Shown piece by piece: positions 25,994 through 37,124 of a DNA stretch of 64,000 nt. The notes under the pieces were generated by a model. That model saw only the letters and a program-made list of their open reading frames with translations, did no database searches and was not told where the DNA came from. The position numbers were made by a program, and so were the translations under genes. This DNA is from Streptomyces sp. NWU339 (GTDB lineage Bacteria > Actinomycetota > Actinomycetes > Streptomycetales > Streptomycetaceae). Location of the stretch: NCBI RefSeq assembly GCF_003143855.1, contig NZ_QFRK01000005.1, forward strand, positions 48,897 to 112,896. Direction: 5' to 3'. The first letter of the stretch is position 1. Every line of letters starts with the position of its first letter.

Positions 25994-26616
25994 CAGGACC
26001 CGAGAACCCCGAGAACGCCGTACTGCGTGAGATGCGCTGGTGGGACATCGAACCCGTGCTCCAGGTGGAGCGCGAACTGTTCCCCGAGGACGCCTGGTCA
26101 CGGGGGATGTTCTGGTCCGAGCTGGCCCATGCGCGCGGGCCCGCCGCGACCCGCAGGTATGTGGTCGCCGAGGAGGGCGACCGCCTCGTCGGATACGCGG
26201 GGCTCACCGCCGCGGGTGCGCAGCCCGACGGTGACGGAGCGTCCGGTGACGGGACGTCCGGCGGGGACGCCGCCGGGGTGGCCGACGTCCAGACCATCGC
26301 CGTCACCCGGGACCACTGGGGCACCGGCCTCGGCTCGCGGCTGCTGACGGAACTGCTGCGGGCGGCGACCGCGTTCGAGTGCGCCGAGGTGTTCCTGGAG
26401 TGCCGGATCGACAACGTCCGTGCCCAGAAGCTGTACGAGCGCTTCGGCTTCGAGAGCATCGGGGTCAGGAAGGGCTACTACCAGCCGGGGAACGTGGACG
26501 CCCTGGTGATGCGGCTGACCGACCCGGCGACCTCTGTGCATCCGGCGAACCCGATGAGCGCGACGAACCCGACGAACCCCGCGAACGGCGTAGAAGGAAC
26601 CGAGATCCATGGCTGA
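25990..26616 (+). CDS. rimI: ribosomal-protein-alanine N-acetyltransferase RimI
   Basis: GNAT acetyltransferase expected to acetylate the N-terminus of ribosomal protein S18. 208 residues from GTG 25990 overlapping the tsaB stop. GNAT blocks: [38 protein letters not shown] (acetyl-CoA loop), [20 protein letters not shown]. Two additions to the core: a Gly/Asp-rich insert near residues 77-95 ([14 protein letters not shown]) and an Asn/Pro repeat tail ([14 protein letters not shown]). Overlaps tsaD by 8 bases, so translation is coupled. Confidence 0.94.
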   Translation: MTGPENPENAVLREMRWWDIEPVLQVERELFPEDAWSRGMFWSELAHARGPAATRRYVVAEEGDRLVGYAGLTAAGAQPDGDGASGDGTSGGDAAGVADVQTIAVTRDHWGTGLGSRLLTELLRAATAFECAEVFLECRIDNVRAQKLYERFGFESIGVRKGYYQPGNVDALVMRLTDPATSVHPANPMSATNPTNPANGVEGTEIHG

Positions 26617-27730
26617 CGAACCCCTGGTGCTGGGGATCGAGACCTCCTGCGACGAGACCGGTGTCGGAGTCGTCCGGGGCACCACCCTGCTGGCCGACGC
26701 CGTCGCCTCCAGCGTCGACGAGCACGCCCGCTTCGGCGGCGTCGTCCCGGAGGTCGCCTCTCGGGCGCACCTCGAGGCGATGGTGCCGACGATCGACCGC
26801 GCGCTGAAGGAGGCGGGGGTGAGCGCCCGGGACCTGGACGGCATCGCCGTCACCGCCGGTCCGGGCCTCGCCGGCGCGCTGCTCGTCGGCGTCTCGGCGG
26901 CCAAGGCGTACGCCTACGCCCTCGGCAAACCCCTCTACGGCGTCAACCACCTCGCCTCGCACATCTGCGTCGACCAGCTGGAGCACGGACCGCTGCCCGA
27001 GCCGACGATGGCGCTGCTGGTGTCCGGCGGGCACTCCTCGCTGCTGCTGTCCGCGGACATCACCTCCGACGTCCGCCCCATGGGCGCCACCATCGACGAC
27101 GCGGCGGGCGAGGCCTTCGACAAGGTCGCGCGCGTGCTGAACCTCGGCTTCCCCGGCGGTCCGGTCATCGACCGGTACGCGCGCGAGGGGGACCCGAACG
27201 CGATCGTGTTCCCACGCGGGCTCACCGGTCCGCGCGACCCGGCGTACGACTTCTCCTTCTCCGGCCTCAAGACGGCCGTGGCCCGCTGGATCGAGGCCAA
27301 GCGGGCGGCGGGGGAGGAGGTCCCGGTGCGCGACGTGTCGGCGTCCTTCCAGGAGGCGGTCGTGGATGTGCTCACCCGCAAGGCCGTACGCGCCTGCAAG
27401 GACGAGGGTGTCGACCATCTGATGATCGGCGGTGGAGTGGCCGCCAACTCCCGGCTGCGGGCGCTGGCCCAGGAGCGCTGCGAGGCGGCCGGCATCCGGC
27501 TGCGCGTGCCACGCCCCAAGCTGTGCACGGACAACGGCGCGATGGTGGCCGCCCTGGGTGCGGAGATGGTCGCCCGGGGCCGGGCCGCCTCCGACTGGGA
27601 CCTGTCCGCCGACTCGTCGCTCCCGGTGACGGAACCCCACGTCCCGGGCGAGGCCCACACTCGCAGCCACAGCCATGACCACGACCACGACCACGTTCAT
27701 GAGGTCAGCAAGGAGAACCTGTACTCATGA
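26609..27730 (+). CDS. tsaD: tRNA t6A threonylcarbamoyltransferase TsaD
   Basis: Transfers the threonylcarbamoyl group to A37 of ANN-decoding tRNAs. 373 residues, ATG 26609 with AGAAGGAA upstream. [16 protein letters not shown] at the start, metal site [11 protein letters not shown] (two His), [43 protein letters not shown] and [11 protein letters not shown] are all present. The last ~25 residues add a His/Asp-rich tail ([15 protein letters not shown]), not needed for the core fold and possibly metal-binding. Its stop overlaps the start of the next gene (ATGA). Confidence 0.97.
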   Translation: MADEPLVLGIETSCDETGVGVVRGTTLLADAVASSVDEHARFGGVVPEVASRAHLEAMVPTIDRALKEAGVSARDLDGIAVTAGPGLAGALLVGVSAAKAYAYALGKPLYGVNHLASHICVDQLEHGPLPEPTMALLVSGGHSSLLLSADITSDVRPMGATIDDAAGEAFDKVARVLNLGFPGGPVIDRYAREGDPNAIVFPRGLTGPRDPAYDFSFSGLKTAVARWIEAKRAAGEEVPVRDVSASFQEAVVDVLTRKAVRACKDEGVDHLMIGGGVAANSRLRALAQERCEAAGIRLRVPRPKLCTDNGAMVAALGAEMVARGRAASDWDLSADSSLPVTEPHVPGEAHTRSHSHDHDHDHVHEVSKENLYS

Positions 27731-27987
27731 CCGTCGCGTTGATGTGGGAGGCGCGGGCGGTGCCGGACCGGGGCGAGGACCTGCTGGCCTGGGCGCGGAC
27801 CCAGGAGCTCGGCGGCGACCCGCCCCTGCGCCGGGAGACCTTCCGCGCCCCGCAGGACCGCGTCCTGGTCATCACCTGGTGGGACGCCCCGTACGACGCC
27901 GACCTCCCCGAACTCCCCGAGCCGGACGGGGACCTGGTCACCCGCCCGGTACACCGCTGGCGCTTCGAGTCGGTGGCGGCGGACTGA
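27727..27987 (+). CDS. small conserved-looking protein coupled to tsaD
   Basis: 86 residues ([18 protein letters not shown]...), ATG overlapping the tsaD TGA. Composition is compact and globular, with [27 protein letters not shown] and VHRWRFESV; it could be a small ferredoxin-like or antibiotic-monooxygenase-like fold, but I do not recognise it. The overlap indicates translation coupled to the t6A genes. Confidence 0.7.
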   Translation: MTVALMWEARAVPDRGEDLLAWARTQELGGDPPLRRETFRAPQDRVLVITWWDAPYDADLPELPEPDGDLVTRPVHRWRFESVAAD

Positions 27988-28069
27988 CCGGCGTCCCGCG
28001 CGGGCGACCGGCCGTGGTTCCAGGGCGCCCGGGGTTCGGCCGGGCGACGGCCTGCTCGGTCGACGAACA

Positions 28070-28099
28070 CCGAATGTTTCGGTCCTTGTGTCGAATGTT
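28070..28099. promoter_or_regulatory. candidate LacI-family operator pair
   Basis: CCGAA-TGT-TTCGG dyad at 28070-28082, and the octamer CGAATGTT occurs at 28071-28078 and again at 28092-28099, 21 bases (two helical turns) apart. About 62-91 bases before the LacI-type gene start, fitting autoregulation. Confidence 0.5.
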
Positions 28100-28160
28100 C
28101 TGGGATTCCGTGGTGCGGGAGAGGGTCGCCAAGGAGGTCCGCGGGGATACGATCGCCGCC

Positions 28161-29216
28161 ATGACTTCCCCGCAGCCCGCTGAAACCAAGACGCGAGGGC
28201 GCGGCACGCAGACCGCGACCCTCGCCGAGATCGCCCGCGAGGCCGGTGTCTCCGCGCCGACTGTTTCGAAGGTGCTGAACGGGCGAGCCGACGTCGCCCC
28301 CGCCACCCGCAGCCGGGTGGAGGAGTTGCTGCGCTCCCACGGCTACCGGCGCCGCCGCGCCGAGGCGTCCCGCTCGCCCCTGATCGACCTGGTCTTCCAC
28401 GAGCTGGAGAGCGCCTGGGCGATGGAGGTCATCCGGGGCGTGGAGAACGTGGCCAGGGACGCCGGACTGAGCGTCGTGCTCTCCGAGAGCGCGGGACGGC
28501 TCACGCCGGGGCGCACCTGGGCCGACCAGGTCGCCGCGCGCCGCCCGCACGGCGTCATCCTCGTCCTGTCCGGCCTCGACGAGTCCGGGCGGGCGCTGCT
28601 GACCAGCCGTTCCATCCCGTTCGTGGTGATGGACCCGGCGGGCGACCCGGGCACCGACGTGCCCTCCATCGGTGCGACCAACTGGCAGGGCGGCCTCGCC
28701 GCCACCCGGCATCTGGTCGAGCTGGGGCACACCAGGATCGGGGCGATCAGCGGCCCCTCGCGGATGATGTGCAGCCGCGCCCGCGTCGACGGTTACCGGG
28801 CGGCGCTGGAGACCGGCGGGCTTCCGGTGGACCCCGGGCTGATCATGCCCGGCGACTTCCATCACGAGACCGGTTACCGCCAGGGCCTCGCCCTGCTGCG
28901 CCGCGAGGACCGGCCCACGGCGGTCTTCGCCGGCAACGACCTCCAGGCGCTCGGTCTCTACGAGGCCGCGCGTGAGCTGGGCCTGCGGATCCCCGAGGAC
29001 CTGAGCGTGGTCGGGTTCGACGATCTGCCGGTGGCCCGTTGGGTGGGGCCGCCGCTGACGACCGTACGGCAGCCGCTGACCGAGATGGCCGAGGCGGCGG
29101 CCAGGCTGGTCCTCGACCTGGGCAAGGGCGAGGGCGCGGCGGCCGCGACCCGGGTGGAACTGGCCACGAGCCTGGTGGTGCGCAGCAGCACGGGAGCGCC
29201 GCCGGCCGGGGTCTGA
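28161..29216 (+). CDS. LacI/GalR-family transcriptional regulator
   Basis: 351 residues from ATG 28161. N-terminal helix-turn-helix ATLAEIAREAGVSAPTVSKVLNGRADV (residues ~19-45) with hinge RVEELLRSHGYRRRR, then a periplasmic-binding-like ligand domain (LIDLVFHELESAWAMEVIRG..., HTRIGAISGP, VFAGNDLQALGLYEAARELG, LSVVGFDDLPVARW). It resembles the sugar regulators XylR/BxlR of Streptomyces in the HTH and effector region. No transporter or glycosidase is adjacent, so it may control a distant operon and itself through the repeats at 28070. Confidence 0.93.
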   Translation: MTSPQPAETKTRGRGTQTATLAEIAREAGVSAPTVSKVLNGRADVAPATRSRVEELLRSHGYRRRRAEASRSPLIDLVFHELESAWAMEVIRGVENVARDAGLSVVLSESAGRLTPGRTWADQVAARRPHGVILVLSGLDESGRALLTSRSIPFVVMDPAGDPGTDVPSIGATNWQGGLAATRHLVELGHTRIGAISGPSRMMCSRARVDGYRAALETGGLPVDPGLIMPGDFHHETGYRQGLALLRREDRPTAVFAGNDLQALGLYEAARELGLRIPEDLSVVGFDDLPVARWVGPPLTTVRQPLTEMAEAAARLVLDLGKGEGAAAATRVELATSLVVRSSTGAPPAGV

Positions 29217-29430
29217 CGCTCTCGGTCACTCCGGGGTTCCGGTGGGGCTTGGAGTCCGGGGATCTCGACGGCCGGGAGAGGTGGGCGGGAGACCCGAGGG
29301 GCCATGATCACCCGATCGGCTGAACGGTACCGGTTGCGGCGCGTGGAGTCTCTTCGTGACCGTAGCGTCGCGGTGTCGCTTGTGCCGCAGTGGCGCCCGC
29401 GCCCACACTTGAAGGAGGAGGTGCTTCTCG

Positions 29431-30063
29431 ATGACCGCTCTCGCAGAAGAGGTGGCCCCAGTGGCGTACAAGCCTGTTTCCGAGCCGGGTTCCGACCTGG
29501 ACGAGGTCCTGTGGCAGGCGTGGAAGGCCATGGATCTCCCCGAGGGCTACCGGGCCGAGATCATCGAAGGGTCCATCGAGGTGTCGCCTACCGGTCGTCG
29601 TCGTCATACCGTGCTCATCGGCCGTCTTCGCAGGTTGCTGGATGCGCACCTGACGGGTAGTGGCTATGCGGTCCACAACGACGGGAACGTCATCCACCGT
29701 CAGAAGGCCTGGGTCCCCGACCTGTTCGTGGCCCCCCTCGACCTCGACGAGATCCCGGACGAGGACGGTCTCGGTGTGGACGCCGCCGGGGTCGAGATGG
29801 TCGTCGAGGTCACCTCGCCCGGCCACCGGAACCTCCAGCGCGACCGCGTCCGCAAGTGCCGGGAGTACGCCCGTGCCGGGATTCCGGTGTACGTGATCAT
29901 CGACGACTTCGACGACGAGGGAGCCGTGCTCGTCCTGACGTCCCCCGATCCCAAGAAGGCCAAGTACGCCGACGAGCACCGCGTTCCCTACGGCACCGAC
30001 GCGGTGATCCCGGAGGGGCCGGCCAAGGGCTTCGCCGTCGGCAAGGCGATCGTCGGGTCCTGA
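29431..30063 (+). CDS. Uma2-family (DUF820) restriction-endonuclease-fold protein
   Basis: 210 residues. PD-(D/E)XK-like pattern: RAEIIEGSIEVSPTGRRRH near residue 41, WVPDLFVAP near 93, MVVEVTSPGHRNLQRDRVRKCREYARAGI near 122-150 and VYVIIDD. ATG 29431 with a GAAGGAGGAGG site ~9 bases before. Uma2 proteins are abundant in Streptomyces and cyanobacteria; a nuclease role is inferred from fold, and targets are unknown. Stands alone, convergent with a methyltransferase gene 37 bases away. Confidence 0.85.
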   Translation: MTALAEEVAPVAYKPVSEPGSDLDEVLWQAWKAMDLPEGYRAEIIEGSIEVSPTGRRRHTVLIGRLRRLLDAHLTGSGYAVHNDGNVIHRQKAWVPDLFVAPLDLDEIPDEDGLGVDAAGVEMVVEVTSPGHRNLQRDRVRKCREYARAGIPVYVIIDDFDDEGAVLVLTSPDPKKAKYADEHRVPYGTDAVIPEGPAKGFAVGKAIVGS

Positions 30064-30100
30064 ACCGGCCCCGAGGGCCTCACCGGACCGCCCGCGGACC

Positions 30101-31327
30101 TCACCGCACCGGGTGCCCCAGCAGCATCGTCGGGGCGCCTGCGACGCGGGTGAGGAAGACCGTGACGGACTCGGGGCCGTGGGGTTTGGGCAGGGCCTTG
30201 CGGCGGAGTTCCTCCGGTTCCACCGCCGAGCCGCGCTTCTTGACGGTCAGCGTGCCGATCCGACGCTCACGCAGCAGCGCCTTCAGCCTCTTGACGTTGA
30301 AGGGGAGCCGGTCGGTGATCTCGTAGGCGGTGGCGTACGGGGTGGGGCGGTGCTCGTCGGCGGTGACGTAGGCGATGGTCGGGTCGATGAGCCCGCCGTC
30401 GAGCTGTTCGGCGACCTCGGCGACGAGATGGGCGCGGATGACGGCGCCGTCGGGCTCGTACAGGTACCGGCCGGGCGGACGCACTTCGGGGTCGGGCAGC
30501 CCGCGGGAGAGGAGCGTGCGCGGGCCGGGCAGCAGGGTCGCCCGGATCGCCGGGGCCGCACCCCCCGATCCGGCGGCGGCCGTCCGCCCGTCGCCGAACC
30601 ACAGCACCGCCTCCTTCACCTCCCCGCCGTCCGAGATCCACTCGGCCTCCGCGTCGGCGGGGACGGCCTCGTGCGGGATGCCCGGTGCGATCTTCAGCGC
30701 GGCGGCGCGGGGTGCCCTGCGGGCCGCCTCGATCGCCCAGGACAGCGGCGGTGAGTAGGCCTCGGGATCGAAGACGCGACCGCGGCCGCCACGCCGGGCC
30801 GGATCGACGAAGACGGCGTCGTGACCGGCCGGGTCCACCTCCGTGACGTCGGCCTCCCGCACCTCGATCAGCCCGGTCAGACCCAGCTCGTCCGCGTTCG
30901 CGCGGGCCGCCGCCGCGGTGAGCGGGTCCCGGTCCACCGCCAGCACCCGGATCCCGGCGCGGGCCAGCGCGATCGCGTCCCCGCCGATCCCGCAGCACAG
31001 GTCGGCCACCGAGGTCACGCCCGACTCCTTCAGCCGCCGCGCCCGGTACGCCGCCACGCTCGCCCGGGTCGACTGCTCGACCCCGTTCGGCGTGAAGAAC
31101 ATGCGCGCGGCGTCCTGGGCCCCGAACTTGGCCACCGCCCGCTGCCGCAGGCGAGCCTGGCCGAGCGCCGCCGAGACCAGTTCGGCCGGATGCTCACGGC
31201 GCAGCCGGGTCGCGACGGCGAGTTCCCGCGCCGGGTCGGTGTCGCGCACCTCGTCTAGGAGGGCGCGGCCCTCGGGGGTGAGGAGCGGGGCGAGGGGTGA
31301 GGCGGAGAGCGGGGTGCGGTCGTTCAC
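30101..31327 (-). CDS. THUMP-like class I SAM-dependent methyltransferase
   Basis: 408 residues from GTG 31327 (MNDRTPLSASPLAPLLTPEG). SAM-binding Rossmann motif SVADLCCGIGGDAIALARAG near residue 105, acidic loop VLAVDRDPLTAAAARANADE, and DAVFVDPARRGGRGRVFDPEAYSP near 160. C-terminal ~80 residues (LPFNVKRLKALLRERRIGTL, KRGSAVEPEELRR) match the THUMP-like extension of this actinobacterial family. Probable RNA methyltransferase; substrate unknown. The start is chosen by conservation, as no good ribosome-binding site is seen. Confidence 0.88.
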   Translation of the reverse strand: MNDRTPLSASPLAPLLTPEGRALLDEVRDTDPARELAVATRLRREHPAELVSAALGQARLRQRAVAKFGAQDAARMFFTPNGVEQSTRASVAAYRARRLKESGVTSVADLCCGIGGDAIALARAGIRVLAVDRDPLTAAAARANADELGLTGLIEVREADVTEVDPAGHDAVFVDPARRGGRGRVFDPEAYSPPLSWAIEAARRAPRAAALKIAPGIPHEAVPADAEAEWISDGGEVKEAVLWFGDGRTAAAGSGGAAPAIRATLLPGPRTLLSRGLPDPEVRPPGRYLYEPDGAVIRAHLVAEVAEQLDGGLIDPTIAYVTADEHRPTPYATAYEITDRLPFNVKRLKALLRERRIGTLTVKKRGSAVEPEELRRKALPKPHGPESVTVFLTRVAGAPTMLLGHPVR

Positions 31328-31439
31328 CGGCCCATTGTGGGTCAGGTGCGGGCCGGCTGTGGGCCAGTCGGTGGACGGTGTGCCGTCGGCCGCGGTGTCG
31401 GGCCGGCTCCGGGGCGGTGGACTGCGAGGATCCGGCCCC

Positions 31440-32372
31440 ATGCGACTAGTAGGACAAAACGATAAAAGGCGGTCACGGTGGGGTGCGCGGGCCGGTGTCG
31501 TCGTACTCACCCTCGCGGCCCTCGCCCCTCTCGTCGCGGGCTGCGGAAAGGACTCCACCGCCCCGGAACCGGCTGCGGGCGGACAGCAGCCCCTCGGTGC
31601 GCCCCCGGCCCGCGCGCCCGACTTCCACGCCCCCGAACTGCGCGCCGCGCACGCCGCACGGGTGGCCGCCGCGAAGCGCTGGGGGCTCAAGCTGGTGCCC
31701 CTGACCGCTCCGCCGGCGCCCGAGAAGAAGCCGAGGATCACCACCCGTGAGGGCTTCGAGGTCGACGGCCACCGGAGACTGGGCCTTCCCCCGGTCTTCA
31801 CCACCGTCCCCACGGACGAGAAGGTCGTCTTCCTCACCATCGACGACGGCGCCGAGAAGGACCCGGCGTTCCTGCGCATGATGAGCGAGTTGAAGATCCC
31901 GTACACCGCGTTCCTCAGCGACTACGTCATCAAGGGGGACTACGGCTACTTCGAGGAGATGCAGGACCGGGGTGTCGGCCTGAACAACCACACCCTGAAC
32001 CACCCGCCCCTGCGCGGCCTGTCCCACGCCCGCCAGAAGCGCGAGATCTGCGGCATGCAGGACGTCCTCGAGGAGCGGTACGGCCGTCGCCCGGTCCTGT
32101 TCCGCCCGCCGTTCGGCAGCTACGACAAGAACACCCTGCGCGCGGCCGAGTCCTGCGGCATCGAGTACGTCCCGCTGTGGAACGAGGAGGTCTTCGTCGA
32201 CCGCTGGGAGTACCGGGAGGGGGACCGGAAGCTGCATCCCGGCGACATCGTCCTCACCCACTTCCGGGGCCGGAACGAGTGGAAGGGCACGATGCCCGAC
32301 ATGATCCGCCGCTTCCTGGACGAGGTCACGGCCGAGGGGTACGCGGTGGGGCGCCTGGAGGACTATCTGTGA
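31440..32372 (+). CDS. polysaccharide deacetylase lipoprotein (NodB domain)
   Basis: 310 residues from ATG 31440, with GCGAGGA at 31424-31430. Signal peptide with lipobox LVAGC (Cys35). NodB domain: VVFLTIDDGAEKDPAFLRMM (catalytic/metal Asp pair), NNHTLNHPPLRGL (metal His-x4-His), VLFRPPFGSYDKNTL and DIVLTHFRG. These are the carbohydrate esterase 4 motifs, so it likely removes N- or O-acetyl groups from peptidoglycan or a surface glycan outside the cell. Divergent from the methyltransferase gene. Confidence 0.93.
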   Translation: MRLVGQNDKRRSRWGARAGVVVLTLAALAPLVAGCGKDSTAPEPAAGGQQPLGAPPARAPDFHAPELRAAHAARVAAAKRWGLKLVPLTAPPAPEKKPRITTREGFEVDGHRRLGLPPVFTTVPTDEKVVFLTIDDGAEKDPAFLRMMSELKIPYTAFLSDYVIKGDYGYFEEMQDRGVGLNNHTLNHPPLRGLSHARQKREICGMQDVLEERYGRRPVLFRPPFGSYDKNTLRAAESCGIEYVPLWNEEVFVDRWEYREGDRKLHPGDIVLTHFRGRNEWKGTMPDMIRRFLDEVTAEGYAVGRLEDYL

Positions 32373-33160
32373 TCCGGCGGGGGCGGCCGTGGCGGTTCTG
32401 CCGGTCGTGCCGGCCGTGCCGACGGGTTGCGGCCCGCCGGCCGGGCGGCCGGTCGTGGGCCCTGCCAGCCGAGGGGGTGAGGGCACCGGGGGCACGGGTG
32501 ACGGCACCCTCACGTGCCGTTCCTGAAGACTGAGCAGAAATGAGCCCTCTCAGCCGCACGCCCCGAACGGTCTTGGGCGCACTGGTCCCCGGCGTACTCG
32601 ACCCCGAGTCGGCGACACGCATCCGGTGCGTGGTCCGGGCCCGCGCGGCCGGAGGCCGCTATGGACACTGCCCCTCGCGACCTGGCCATATGGGTGTGGC
32701 CAGAGGCGACGGGGGCCCCGAACCATCACACCGGTGGAGCGGGGTCCCGCACGCCGGCGCCACACCCGGCGTCCCAGATCGCATGCTCACGTCAGCCCAG
32801 CCGGCCCAGGGCACCACAGGCTCGCGAACGAACCACCACACGATCGAGCTGACGCGGCCTCGGGCGCACTCCCCGGCGAGCGGTTACCGACCCCCGAGGC
32901 GCCCACCGCCCGGCCCCAGGCGACATCATCTCCGTCCCCGCCGGCGAGACCCCGCCCCTGACCCTGGGGGGAACGAACGGCACGTTTGCTGAGCGAGCCG
33001 GGGGAGCAGCGGTTGAGGGTCGGGGGGCTGGAGGACTACATCGGGCACCGGTGAGCACCCGGCCCGGCCGGGGCGCCTCCGGGAGCGGTCGCCGCGGCAC
33101 CGATCGGCTGCGCACACCCGTACGAAACACCGCGCTTTCCCGCCGACGCGCCGCAGGCAA
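32373..33160. other. gene-free stretch upstream of groES
   Basis: About 790 bases without a convincing gene. Open frames are Pro/Arg-rich and compositionally random. A short hairpin CTGGCCA...TGGCCAG lies near 32681. Near 33005-33053 a fragment reads RLRVGGLEDYIGHR and stops, similar in wording to the end of the upstream deacetylase (VGRLEDYL); it may be a gene remnant but is too short to prove. Confidence 0.4.
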
Positions 33161-33187
33161 TTGGCACTCCGCTTGACCGAGTGCTAA
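33161..33187. promoter_or_regulatory. CIRCE operator 1 (HrcA site)
   Basis: TTGGCACTC (33161-33169), 9-base spacer, GAGTGCTAA (33179-33187): near-perfect CIRCE. It overlaps the -35 of the groES promoter, so HrcA binding should block it. Confidence 0.93.
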
Positions 33188-33200
33188 TCGCGGTCATAGT
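33173..33200 (+). promoter_or_regulatory. groES promoter
   Basis: TTGACC (33173-33178), 16-base spacer, CATAGT (33195-33200), between and overlapping the two CIRCE elements. Confidence 0.65.
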
Positions 33201-33207
33201 CTCGGGT

Positions 33208-33234
33208 CTGGCACTCCCCCCTGGAGAGTGCCAA
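33208..33234. promoter_or_regulatory. CIRCE operator 2 (HrcA site)
   Basis: CTGGCACTC (33208-33216), 9-base spacer, GAGTGCCAA (33226-33234). 47 bases downstream of the first CIRCE, at or just after the transcription start. Confidence 0.92.
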
Positions 33235-33334
33235 CACACGCGACGGGCAGGTCCGGCACCCGCGACGACGGATCGACCTGGTCGCCACCTCAGACAGTTA
33301 ACCCCGTGAGATCTCCGAAGGGGGAGGTCGGATC

Positions 33335-35387
<2,053 letters not shown>

Positions 35388-35403
35388 GCCACGCGCTCGT
35401 AGG

Positions 35404-35454
35404 AGGCCCCCGTTCCACCCCGGACGCGAGATCCGGTTCCGGAGCGGGGGCCTT
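35404..35454 (+). terminator. terminator after groEL1
   Basis: 9-bp outer stem AGGCCCCCG (35404-35412) with CGGGGGCCT (35445-35453), an inner CCGGA/TCCGG pairing, then T at 35454. Confidence 0.8.
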
Positions 35455-35464
35455 CCCCGTGCGG

Positions 35465-35986
35465 TCAGCCGTCCTGCCGCAGCAGGAACCGGACCGGTTC
35501 CGCCAGTGCCGCCCGCGCCCCTTCGGCGTCCCCCAGCCGTGCGACCGGGTCGGCAGCAGGGTCGCGGCGGCCAGAAAATCCTTGTCGTCCGGGCGAGGAG
35601 GAGGCAGTTGCGGTGGGTACCGGGGTGGGACGACGGGATCGGGGCGGACGGGAGCGGAAGGCGAGGTGAGGGGGTAAGGGCGGCAATGGGGGGCCGGGCG
35701 GGCCACGCGGGGATCAGGCCCGCGCCGCGTCCGAGGGACAGGTGACGGGTGACGGGCGGCTCCGGGGCGAGGACGGGGTCGGACAGCCGACCGGGTCGGG
35801 GGCCCGGAGGGCAGCACCCGACTGAACAGGTCTGGAAATGGCCCGCCGCGGACCACGTTCTGCCGCAGCCGCGGCCCTTCGGCGCGCGACCCCTGACGCC
35901 ACACCGCCCGCGCGCCGCATGTCCGACCCGTTCCGGCCCTCCGCGAACCGTGGCCACCGAACCGGCGAACCTTCCCGGTCAGAGGG
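35465..35986. other. intergenic region, possible gene remnant
   Basis: No intact gene. On the minus strand, two adjacent frames each show protein-like runs: DDKDFLAAATLLP in one, and DPVARLGDAEGARAALAEP ending RFLLRQDG and a stop at 35465 in the other. They would join through a single frameshift, suggesting the 3' end of a lost gene. Confidence 0.35.
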
Positions 35987-37015
35987 TCAGGGGCGCAGTT
36001 CCAGGGTGATGTGCGGGGACAGCGCGCGGAGGAAGTCGGGCGCGTCGAAGATCTCGCCGGCGGAGGCGACCCCGGTCGTCCTGGTCCGTCCCGTGAGGAT
36101 GCGGTCGAGAGCTTCCGCGGCGAGCGGCGCGGTGACGGCGTAGATGTCCCGGCCCCTCGCCACGGCACGCCGTTCACCGGCGCCGGAGCGCACGACCGCA
36201 TCGACGAGGAAGGTCTGTCCGGACCGTCCGCGCTCGTCGGCCGCGGCCGGTGCCGGCGTGTCCGGGGCCGCGATGTCCCGGGCCGCCTCGACCGCCATGT
36301 AGGTGCGCACCTCGGGGATGGCCAGGTGGCTGGGAACGGTGACGACATCGGCCATCGTGAACTCCCCGATCACGGCCCGGGGGCCCATCGGGGCGGGGAA
36401 GGGCCATTCCAGGGTGGGCAGGTCGTCCCGGTGGTACTCCAGCCGTCCGTTGCGGTGACGGACGCTCCGGCCGTCCCGCCGCTGCCGGGAGACCGCGCCC
36501 GCGGTACGCGTCCCGGCGGTGGGGTGCCAACCGCTCAGCCCGTAGGCGATGTGCGCCTCGTCGGCCGCCGTCCAGTCGCCCATCGCGGTGGTGATCAGCA
36601 GGTCACCGAGGCCGCCGTAGAAGGCCATCGCGGGGACGATCACCGCTTCGGCCGATCGTGCCCGGTCGGCGAAGTGCGCGAAGGTGTCGGCGTTGGCCTC
36701 GATCTCGGCCGCCACGTCCACATACGGGATCCCGGCCCGCAGGGCCGCCTCGATCACCGGGGCGGCCGTCGTGGCGAAGGGCCCGGCGCAGTTGATCACG
36801 GCCGCCGCGCCGGCCAGCGCCCGGTCGAGCGAAGCCGGGTCGTCGACCGACGCCGGGCGGGCGTCCAGCCCGGTTTCGTACGTCCGTGCCTTCAGCTTGT
36901 CGGCGTCGCGACCGGAGAGCACCGGGACGAACCCGCGCTCCCGCAGCTCCGCCACCACGAACCGCCCGGTGTGTCCGTACGCGCCGTACACCGCGACCCT
37001 GGGCCCCGTCGTCAT
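35987..37015 (-). CDS. saccharopine-dehydrogenase-like NAD(P)-binding enzyme
   Basis: 342 residues from ATG 37015, with GAAGGAAG 6 bases upstream on the minus strand. N-terminal Rossmann fold: VAVYGAYGHTGRFVVAELRERG (GxxGxTG variant), VLSGRDADKL, AAAVINCAGPFATTAAPVIEAALRAG and YVDVAAEIE, the pattern of trans-acting enoyl reductase/saccharopine dehydrogenase relatives. The substrate half (~130-342) is not diagnostic. Divergent from an AraC/GlxA-type regulator 109 bases away, which probably controls it. Confidence 0.85.
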   Translation of the reverse strand: MTTGPRVAVYGAYGHTGRFVVAELRERGFVPVLSGRDADKLKARTYETGLDARPASVDDPASLDRALAGAAAVINCAGPFATTAAPVIEAALRAGIPYVDVAAEIEANADTFAHFADRARSAEAVIVPAMAFYGGLGDLLITTAMGDWTAADEAHIAYGLSGWHPTAGTRTAGAVSRQRRDGRSVRHRNGRLEYHRDDLPTLEWPFPAPMGPRAVIGEFTMADVVTVPSHLAIPEVRTYMAVEAARDIAAPDTPAPAAADERGRSGQTFLVDAVVRSGAGERRAVARGRDIYAVTAPLAAEALDRILTGRTRTTGVASAGEIFDAPDFLRALSPHITLELRP

Positions 37016-37124
37016 GGATGCTTCCTTCGCTCGAATGGTCCGTTCAGCTCCGTCGCGACCATCCTGGCGGGGGCGGGGGGCTCGCACGAGTGTCCGGAAC
37101 GACGCGACCCGTACACTTCCAGAC

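Noticed and set aside
32540..32992. 150-codon open frame between the deacetylase and groES
   Set aside because: Pro/Arg/His-rich random composition, no ribosome-binding site, codon positions lack the Streptomyces third-base bias.
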